From Candidatus Tectimicrobiota bacterium (GTDB lineage Bacteria > JACPUC01), in contig JACPUC010000006.1 in NCBI GenBank assembly GCA_016192455.1, positions 1-64,000 of the forward strand: a stretch of 64,000 nucleotides of DNA, given 5' to 3'. The notes below the pieces were generated by a model, which was not told the DNA's origin, did not search any database, and saw only the letters and a list, made by a program, of their open reading frames with translations. The position numbers were made by a program, and so were the translations under genes. This document shows, piece by piece, positions 57,906-64,000 of the stretch (within the stretch, counting starts at the first letter, position 1; every line of letters begins with the position of its first letter).

Positions 57906-59054
57906 TCACGTCTCCCCTGCCGGACTCGGCGCGCAAGGCGCCCGGCAACCTTCGAGCACCGCCAGGATGCGCCGCGCAATGACCTCTTGGTTGAAGGCCT
58001 GCGACCGTTTCAGGCCGAGGGCGGCGAGGCGCTCGCGTTCGGCGGTATCGTTGAGGAGGCGTTGCATGGCGGCATGGAGGGCCTGCGGGTCGTCGGGATC
58101 GACGTAGAGGGCGCAGTCGCCGGCCACCTCGGGCAGCGAGGTGCGGTTCGAGCAGATTACCGGCGCGCCGCAGGCCATGGCCTCCAGCACGGGCAGGCCG
58201 AAGCCCTCGTAGCGCGAGGGAAAGACGAAGAGGTGCGCCATGCCGTACAGCCCCGCAAGGTCCTCATCCGGGACGGCTTCCGCAAACGTCACCTGGTCCC
58301 CCACCCGCAACTGCCGCACCTGCGTCTCAACCGCCGCGCGACCGCTCCGCCGGCCCGCCACCAGGACGAGCCGGTGCGCCCGCCGCTGCTCGTCGCTGAG
58401 CCGCGCATAGGCGCGCAGGAGACCCTCCACGTTCTTATGCGGACGAAAGTTGCCGACGTAGAGGAGGTACGGGCCGTCGAGGCCGTAGCGCCGCGCCGTG
58501 GCGCGCGCCTGCTCGCGCTGCCGTGGCGGGCGGAAGTGCGCCGCCAGCCCCAGCGGCACCGTCTCCACCTTGCCCTCCGCGGCCGGGAAGAAGCGCAGGA
58601 TGTCCCGCCGCGAGTGCTCGGAATCGGTGATGATGCGCCTGGCCGCGCGCACCGCCAGGGCGCCGTAGCGGCGCAAGAGCCAGCGCCGCCAGAGGGGCTG
58701 CTCGCGTCGGTACTCCGGCAGGATGAAGAACATGAGGTCGTGGATGGTGATGACCAGCGGGCAGGGGCTGCAGAGGGGTCCCTTCAGGTAAGGGGAGAGG
58801 AAGACCTCCACCCGATCGCGCCGCAGCCGCCGCGCCAGCGTCACCTGATCCCACCACAGCGCCAGCCGCTCCGGCAGGCAACGCCACTGGACATTGGGCG
58901 CCCGGAGATGCGGCACGGTCTTCTGGTTGCCGTAGAGGAGAAAGGTGATGTCGGGACGCTCGCGGACGTTCACCGCCAGGAAGTTGCGCAGGTAGCGCTG
59001 AATCCCCGTCGTCGTGCCGCCTGCGAACTCGCGGGCGTCAATTCCCAGGCGCAT
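57906..59054 (-). CDS. Glycosyltransferase family 4, 382 aa
   Basis: A GT-B enzyme of the mannosyltransferase-like branch: [20 protein letters not shown] at the start, then [55 protein letters not shown] and [20 protein letters not shown] with the EGFGLPVLE motif. The whole is close in plan to the product of 62751-63875. The ATG at 59054 was chosen by the family start; the very long upstream frame is Arg-rich noise over the next gene. A weak GAGGG lies 11 bases upstream. Confidence 0.9.
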   Translation of the reverse strand: MRLGIDAREFAGGTTTGIQRYLRNFLAVNVRERPDITFLLYGNQKTVPHLRAPNVQWRCLPERLALWWDQVTLARRLRRDRVEVFLSPYLKGPLCSPCPLVITIHDLMFFILPEYRREQPLWRRWLLRRYGALAVRAARRIITDSEHSRRDILRFFPAAEGKVETVPLGLAAHFRPPRQREQARATARRYGLDGPYLLYVGNFRPHKNVEGLLRAYARLSDEQRRAHRLVLVAGRRSGRAAVETQVRQLRVGDQVTFAEAVPDEDLAGLYGMAHLFVFPSRYEGFGLPVLEAMACGAPVICSNRTSLPEVAGDCALYVDPDDPQALHAAMQRLLNDTAERERLAALGLKRSQAFNQEVIARRILAVLEGCRAPCAPSPAGET

Positions 59055-59094
59055 GGCGGTGGCATCCCTCTCTGAACCGCCGCTCCGCCCGGGC

Positions 59095-60219
59095 TCAGGC
59101 CGGGGAGCGGCCTGCGGTCCGGGCGCCGAGCAGGCGCGCGTAGAGCTGCTCGACCCGCTCGGCATGCTGCTGGATGCTGAAGTGGCTGGCGACGCGGCGC
59201 GCTCCGGCCTCCGCGATGCCGCGCCGCAGCTCCTCATTGCCGAGGAGACGGCTGATGGCATCGGCCAGCGCTTCCGCATCGCCCGCCGGAACGAGGAGCC
59301 CGCTGCGGCCGTCCTCGATGATCTCCGGCACGCCGCCCGCCGCCGTCGCCACCACCGGCGTCTCCGCCGCCATGGCCTCGATGAGGACGCGCCCGAAATG
59401 CTCCTCCAGGGAGGAGAGGACGAAGACGTCGAGGGCCGCCATGACGTTGGGGATGTCCTCGCGGTGGCCGGCGAAGTGCAGCCGTGCGCCCAGCTCCAGG
59501 CGGCGGGCCTCCTCTTCGAGCTCGCCGCGCAGCGGGCCATCCCCCACGACGATGAAGCGCACCTCCTTATGTTGCATGGCCAGGAGCGCCGCGGCCCGAA
59601 GGAAGTAACGCTGGCCCTTGAACGGCACCAGGCGGCTGACGTTGCCGACGAGCCGCACGCCGCTCGCGCCTCCCCACGCCGTCCGCAGCGGCGACGGGCG
59701 GGGCGCGGCCTGAAAGGCGGCCACGTCGACGCCGTTATGGATGACCGTGACCTTCGCGGCGGCCCAGTGCGCGAACCTGAACCGCTGCGCCGTGGCCAAG
59801 GAGTTCGCCACGATGGCGCTGGCGAGCGCCGCCAGGGGGGCGTCGAGCCAGCGGTCGCGCTCGATGATGCGGACGTGCCAGATGCACGGCACCCCGGCCC
59901 AGCGGGCCGCCGCCCCACCGTACACCATGCAGCGCGAGCCGTTCGCGTGCACGAGGTCGAACCCCTGCCGCAGCAGGCGCACGAAGGCGGGGATGGCGCG
60001 CAGCGCCGCCACGGGCGGCACCTGCCGCAGGCTCGGCATGGGAGCGAGACAGACCGGCACGCCGAGCGCCCGCAGGCGCGGCACGAGGCTCCCCTCGGAG
60101 GGGCAGACCACGGTCGGATCGTAGCGCTCCCGGTCGAGCGCCCCCAACAGGCCGAGGAGGCTGATCTCGCCACCGCCCACGATGTTCCCGCTATTGGCGA
60201 GTATCAGGACGCGCGGCAT
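59095..60219 (-). CDS. Glycosyltransferase family 4, 374 aa
   Basis: A GT-B enzyme. The N-terminal half has PRVLILANSGNIVGGGEISL and FDLVHANGSRCMVYGGAAAR. The donor half has VRLVGNVSRLVPFKGQRYFL, GDGPLRGELEEEARRLEL and SSLEEHFGRVLIEAMAAETP, in which EHFGRVLIE is the E-x7-E site. GGAG lies close to the ATG at 60219. It is 40 bases from the next gene downstream. Confidence 0.9.
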   Translation of the reverse strand: MPRVLILANSGNIVGGGEISLLGLLGALDRERYDPTVVCPSEGSLVPRLRALGVPVCLAPMPSLRQVPPVAALRAIPAFVRLLRQGFDLVHANGSRCMVYGGAAARWAGVPCIWHVRIIERDRWLDAPLAALASAIVANSLATAQRFRFAHWAAAKVTVIHNGVDVAAFQAAPRPSPLRTAWGGASGVRLVGNVSRLVPFKGQRYFLRAAALLAMQHKEVRFIVVGDGPLRGELEEEARRLELGARLHFAGHREDIPNVMAALDVFVLSSLEEHFGRVLIEAMAAETPVVATAAGGVPEIIEDGRSGLLVPAGDAEALADAISRLLGNEELRRGIAEAGARRVASHFSIQQHAERVEQLYARLLGARTAGRSPA

Positions 60220-60292
60220 GCCTGCTCCGCACCTCCTTCCCTCCGTATCAACCTCTCTCCTCGCCGCCGCCCCATCATGCCCGCAGCCCGCC

Positions 60293-61297
60293 TCAGCGGC
60301 GCCAGCGGCGCGCCGCAAGCCCCTGCAAGCGCCCGACGTCAAGGCTGAAATCGAGCACGAGCTTCACGAGCGGCACCGTGAGCCAGACGGCCAGGCTGCG
60401 TGCCCGCCCCAGGCTGCGGTAGTAGCGGTAGCCGTAGAAGTAGCGGCTCAGCATCGCCGCGTAGTAGATCGCCGCAAGCAGCGCCAGGACCGGCAGACTC
60501 GTCACGCCGGTCACGAGCAGCAGGAGAAGGAGCAGCGCCAGCCGGAGGGTCATGGAGCTGGCCGCCATGCCCGCGAAGTGGCGAGGCGGCGCGTCCGTGT
60601 ACTTCGCGAGTTCCGCCTGGCTGTTCCCCCGGCGGATGAACCAGCGCGCCAACCCCCGCCAACTGCCCCGCGGCTTGTGGTAGACGACCGCCGCCGGCGT
60701 GTAGCGGCAGCGATGGCGGGCTGCCACGCGCGAGGCGAGGAGCTGGTCTTCGCCGCCATACGTCGTATCCATGGCGAAGCCTCCCGCCTCCTCCAGGGCG
60801 GCGCGCCGGTACGCGCAGTTGCAGGTTGAGAGGGCCCGCGTATCGTGCGCCCGGCCGTTCGCCCGCACCACGTACTTCAGACCGCCGCCGGGGAAGCCGA
60901 GGATGTTCTCGCAGTAACCGAGGGTGTTCGTGGGCTCGACGAGGACGGCGCCGGCCACCCCCGCCACATCAGGCTCGAAGGCGCGCACGAGCTCCGCGGC
61001 CCAAGTCGGCTCCACCACGCAGTCGTCGTCCGTGAACAGGAGGAGGTCGTGCCGCGCTTGGGATACCGCGACGCGGCGCGTGTGGCCGTAGCCCCGATGC
61101 TCCAGCGGGATGGTGACGTAGCGCACCCCTTCGGGAGGGCGCGGATCGTCCGTCTCCTCAACGACTACGATCTCCAGCTTCTGCCGCGGGTAGTCGAGCT
61201 GCCGCAGGGAAGCGAGGGCGCGGTCGAGTTCGGCGCGCCGGTCCTTCGTGCTCACCAGGATCGAGATCGCCGGCGCTGCATCGTGGCTGTCTCCCAT
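60293..61297 (-). CDS. Membrane-associated glycosyltransferase family 2, 334 aa
   Basis: GT-A domain: ISILVSTKDRRAELDRALAS at the start, the DxD-type site LLLFTDDDCVVEPTWAAELV, and TTYGGEDQLLASRVAARHR with the catalytic-base region (GGED). C-terminal helices lie near 250-283 and 300-320, so it sits on the inner membrane. The ATG at 61297 was taken from the family start; the open frame beyond it is noise. It lies 83 bases from the next upstream glycosyltransferase. Confidence 0.87.
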   Translation of the reverse strand: MGDSHDAAPAISILVSTKDRRAELDRALASLRQLDYPRQKLEIVVVEETDDPRPPEGVRYVTIPLEHRGYGHTRRVAVSQARHDLLLFTDDDCVVEPTWAAELVRAFEPDVAGVAGAVLVEPTNTLGYCENILGFPGGGLKYVVRANGRAHDTRALSTCNCAYRRAALEEAGGFAMDTTYGGEDQLLASRVAARHRCRYTPAAVVYHKPRGSWRGLARWFIRRGNSQAELAKYTDAPPRHFAGMAASSMTLRLALLLLLLLVTGVTSLPVLALLAAIYYAAMLSRYFYGYRYYRSLGRARSLAVWLTVPLVKLVLDFSLDVGRLQGLAARRWRR

Positions 61298-61380
61298 GGA
61301 CCACCTGCGGGTGAACGCCGCCCTCCCCGCCTTCCTTGCCGGCCGCGGCACGGCCGCCGCGCAGCCGCGGCGGCACCAAC

Positions 61381-62442
61381 CTAGAGACAGACCGACCGGT
61401 AGCGTACTGATCCATACCAGCGCCCAAGCGTCAGCGCGGCGGACTTCAGGAGGAGGAGGCCGGTGCATTGAAGGCCGGCGGCGCGACCGCCTCGCAGGCC
61501 GATCTGGCGCATGCGCCGCCTGATATCGCGCTCGACGTAGGCAAGGTACGCGGCCGCCAGGAGAAGCGCAAGGGGCTGCCACCAGGCCAGCAGGAGGAGC
61601 GCCGCGAGCTTCTTCTCCGCCGAGGCCAGGTCGATCCAGGCGCTCAGCCGCCCCCAGCGCCACTCGCAGAACTTGCCGGGCAGCACGAGCGCCAGGCGCG
61701 GCTCGTAGTAGCGCCGCAGCCCCAGGGCGTGGGCCTTCCCGAAGCCGAAGCTCTGCCGCAGCATGCCGCGCAGGGTGCCGCGGTGAACGTGGAGGACGAG
61801 CGCCTCCTCCGTGTAGCGGATGGCGTACCCGGCGCGGTAGATGCGACCACAGAGATCGTAGTCCTCGCCGTAGATCGGGATGCGGCGGTCGAATCCCCCC
61901 AGTTCCAGGAAGAGGGCGCGGCGCACCGCGAAGTTCGCCGTCGGGAAGCCGCCCGCCCTCGGCGTGATGCTCCGGAACACTGCCCCCCGCGCCGCGCCGC
62001 GCAAGGTGAACAGGCAGAGGAAGAGCTGCAGGACGTTGCGCGGCGTCTTGCCCGCGATGTTGCCCGCCACCGCGCCGATGGTCGGGTCCTCCCCGAAGGC
62101 CGCGGCGAGTCGTTCGATCCAATCCGGCGCCGGCTCGCAGTCGGCGTCCGTCATGCAGACGAGGTCGCCGGCCGCGGCCTCGACCCCGCGGTTGCGGGCC
62201 GCCGCGGCGCCGCGAAACGGCTCCTGCAAGAGCTTCACGCCGGCGACCGCCTGCTCGTCGATGAAGCGCTCGATGCAGGCCACCGTCTCATCCGTCGAGT
62301 TGTTGTCGACGATGAGGACCTCGACGGGAGGCTGCGTCTGGCGCCGCAGCGCCTCCAGGCAGCCGCGGATCGTCGCGGCGCCGTTGTAAACCGGCACGAC
62401 GACGGAGACGCGCCGCGGCGAGGCCGGGCTTGCTACCCGCAT
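61381..62442 (-). CDS. Glycosyltransferase family 2, 353 aa
   Basis: GT-A domain: VSVVVPVYNGAATIRGCLEA, VLIVDNNSTDETVACIERF, the DxD motif VCMTDADCEPAPDWIERL, and IPIYGEDYDLCGRIYRAGY with the ED pair. A hydrophobic segment near 277-299 and a basic tail suggest membrane association. It is the first gene of the leftward EPS region two and starts divergently from the GT4 gene at 62751. Confidence 0.88.
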   Translation of the reverse strand: MRVASPASPRRVSVVVPVYNGAATIRGCLEALRRQTQPPVEVLIVDNNSTDETVACIERFIDEQAVAGVKLLQEPFRGAAAARNRGVEAAAGDLVCMTDADCEPAPDWIERLAAAFGEDPTIGAVAGNIAGKTPRNVLQLFLCLFTLRGAARGAVFRSITPRAGGFPTANFAVRRALFLELGGFDRRIPIYGEDYDLCGRIYRAGYAIRYTEEALVLHVHRGTLRGMLRQSFGFGKAHALGLRRYYEPRLALVLPGKFCEWRWGRLSAWIDLASAEKKLAALLLLAWWQPLALLLAAAYLAYVERDIRRRMRQIGLRGGRAAGLQCTGLLLLKSAALTLGRWYGSVRYRSVCL

Positions 62443-62750
62443 GTCGGTGCTCCAGGACGGAGGACGCCCGCGGCGAGGCCGGCATGCGCCTCCCCACCAC
62501 ATAGTGTATGCTGGGGAGCCTACGGGAGCAAAGCGGCGCAGGGGAACCACCCGCGCCGCCTCGGCCTCCGCGCGCCGTCGCCGCAATCGTCCACCTTCGC
62601 GGCGCGCCGTCGCCGGTGCGGGAGCTGAACCCAGGCGCCCGGACGCGGCGGGGGCGTCAGGGCGGCGGCATCTCCTTCCAGGCCGGGAGGGCTCGGAAGG
62701 GTGTCGGCGCGTCGGTCCCCTCTCGACACTCCTGCCGGCGGATCGTCCCC
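62443..62750. other. Divergent intergenic region
   Basis: This is the shared upstream region of two glycosyltransferase genes. No clear promoter hexamers are seen apart from a weak TACACT near 62505 on the minus strand. Confidence 0.4.
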
Positions 62751-63875
62751 ATGGCCACGATCACCATCGACGCCTTACCCCTGCTTGCCGAAGGCGGCAT
62801 CAGCAACTACGTCCGCCCGTTCACGCACGCCCTCCTGGAGCAGAACGAGAGCCACGCCATCCGCTTGCTCTTCCGCCTCGGCCGGCGGCGACAGCGCCGC
62901 GAGCGCTACGCGGCCTACCGCCGCCGGCGCCCCGCGACCTCCGAACGCGATCTCCTCGTGTCGCTGCCGGACCGCCTCGTGCGGCTCCTTTGGTGCTCCC
63001 CCTGGAGCCTGCCGCCGCCATGCGGAGCCGGTCGGTCCGAGTACTTCCTCGCCACCACGGAATTGCTGCCCCGCTGGCGGCGGGTGCGGAAGGTGCAGAT
63101 CGTGTACGACCTCAACCCGCTGCGCCTGCCGCAGTTCTTCCGCCTTGACCATGCCGCCTTCCGGCGCGCCCGCGAGCGCCAGGCGGCGGCCTGCGAGCTG
63201 ATCATCGCCATTTCCCGCTCAACGCAGCAGGACGTCATCGAGCTCCTGCGGGTGCCGGAGGAGAAGACCCTCCTCCTCTACCCGGGCCCGCCGCAGCTTG
63301 CCGGGCCGGCACCGGAAGCCGAGCTCGCGGTACAGCCGGAGCGGCCCTATATCCTCTACATCGGCGCCCTGGCCCTGAACAAGAATGTGGACGGCCTGCT
63401 GCGCATCTTTGCGCGCTGCGTGCACGAGCATGGGCTCGACTACCATCTCTACCTCACCGGCAAGGATTTCCTCGGCGAGGAGTTCCGCGATCGGCTGCTG
63501 GGGGAGCTGCGCCTGGGCGGGCGCGTCCACTTCCTGTCGTGGATTCCCGAGGCGCACCTGGTGCGCTACTTGCTCGAGGCCCGCATGCTCTGGCTCTTCT
63601 CCTGGTACGAGGGCTTTGGGCTGCCGGTCCTCGAGGCGGCCTGTCGCGGCACTCCCGTGCTCTGCAGCAACCGCGGCTCGCTGCCGGAGATTCTCGCGGC
63701 GCCGGAGCAGCTCATCGATCCCGACCAGGAAGAGGAGGCCGCGGCGTATGCGGCGCGCGTCTGCCGCGACGACGCCCTCCTCGCCGCCTGGGCGCGGCGC
63801 GCCAGGGAGCGCGCCCGCTGCTTCTCCTGGGAGCGCTCGGCCGCCGCGCTGCTGGCCTGGTTCAACGCGCACTAA
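62751..63875 (+). CDS. Glycosyltransferase family 4, 374 aa
   Basis: A GT-B enzyme: ATITIDALPLLAEGGISNYV at the start, VQIVYDLNPLRLPQFFRL, LIIAISRSTQQDVIELLRVP, YILYIGALALNKNVDGLLRI and [20 protein letters not shown] with the EGFGLPVLE site. It resembles the product of 57906-59054 in order of motifs and may be a distant paralogue. It is the only rightward gene of EPS region two; its neighbours to the right are outside the window. Confidence 0.9.
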   Translation: MATITIDALPLLAEGGISNYVRPFTHALLEQNESHAIRLLFRLGRRRQRRERYAAYRRRRPATSERDLLVSLPDRLVRLLWCSPWSLPPPCGAGRSEYFLATTELLPRWRRVRKVQIVYDLNPLRLPQFFRLDHAAFRRARERQAAACELIIAISRSTQQDVIELLRVPEEKTLLLYPGPPQLAGPAPEAELAVQPERPYILYIGALALNKNVDGLLRIFARCVHEHGLDYHLYLTGKDFLGEEFRDRLLGELRLGGRVHFLSWIPEAHLVRYLLEARMLWLFSWYEGFGLPVLEAACRGTPVLCSNRGSLPEILAAPEQLIDPDQEEEAAAYAARVCRDDALLAAWARRARERARCFSWERSAAALLAWFNAH

Positions 63876-64000
63876 GGCGACGCCGGAGGCGATGCGGGCC
63901 GCGTTCCGCCAGGTCTCCTCTTGCGTGGGTCCGGCGTGACGGCAAGCGTGGAATGTGCGGTCCCGGCCCGTGACGAGGGAAGGTTGCGGAGCCTGCTTGA

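Overview
The window is high-GC DNA (about two thirds G+C by eye) from a Gram-negative bacterium. The outer-membrane polysaccharide export lipoprotein, O-antigen ligase, SurA/PpiC-type chaperone and lipid-linked sugar genes all point to a diderm. No rRNA is present and I cannot name the species. The mix of UbiD decarboxylase, NMT1-type binding proteins, split ThDP enzymes and exopolysaccharide genes resembles uncultured lineages such as Tectomicrobia, Rokubacteria or NC10, but that is only an impression.

Layout. 0.2-2.8 kb: small membrane proteins and a tandem universal stress protein. 3.5-5.6 kb: queD, folE and an SDR; queG lies far away at 49 kb. 6.4-24.0 kb: exopolysaccharide region one, with a secretion-type ATPase, an HD-GYP protein, a divergent HprK-like/PqqD/nucleotidyltransferase operon led by a small twin-arginine peptide, polysaccharide export lipoprotein, Wzc-type tyrosine kinase, O-antigen ligase, flippase and two glycosyltransferases. 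24.0-27.6 kb: mobile-element debris (broken integrase, broken IS256 transposase, cytochrome stub) around an SDR and a split ThDP decarboxylase. 27.7-37.0 kb: a catabolic-looking block with two orphan substrate-binding proteins, UbiD, an AhpD-like protein, an AprA/FrdA-like flavoprotein with ferredoxin and FAD reductase, and an arylsulfotransferase-like protein. 37.2-42.9 kb: a collapsed defence-type island invaded by REP palindromes and a RAYT transposase. 43.4-44.2 kb: phage terminase remnant and tRNA-Gly. 44.5-52.6 kb: matrixin protease, PpiC isomerase, queG, SDR, DUF971 and mrp. 53.1-63.9 kb: exopolysaccharide region two, with a lipid-carrier sugar-phosphate transferase, PHP protein, PIG-L deacetylase and six glycosyltransferases.

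Four things stand out. (1) The AhpD-like gene at 30405-30998 reads through one in-frame TGA exactly where the family has the second Cys of CxxC, and a SECIS-like hairpin follows; I read it as a selenoprotein with an SxxU site. (2) A 1,383-codon ORF at 38702-42853 is a chimera: the start of an SNF2-type helicase joined in frame to a DUF1156 DNA methylase, which carries an in-frame RAYT transposase and many translated REP palindromes. Its neighbour looks like a HEPN/DUF499 protein with the middle missing. (3) The HprK/PqqD/nucleotidyltransferase operon has a near-consensus promoter and a small leading peptide, like a peptide-modification system without its usual cyclase. (4) A PHP-domain protein is split at a T9 run, where slippage or a homopolymer error would restore it.

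Starts were chosen from Shine-Dalgarno-like sequences and family alignment by eye. Family names come from recognition of motifs, not from a search.
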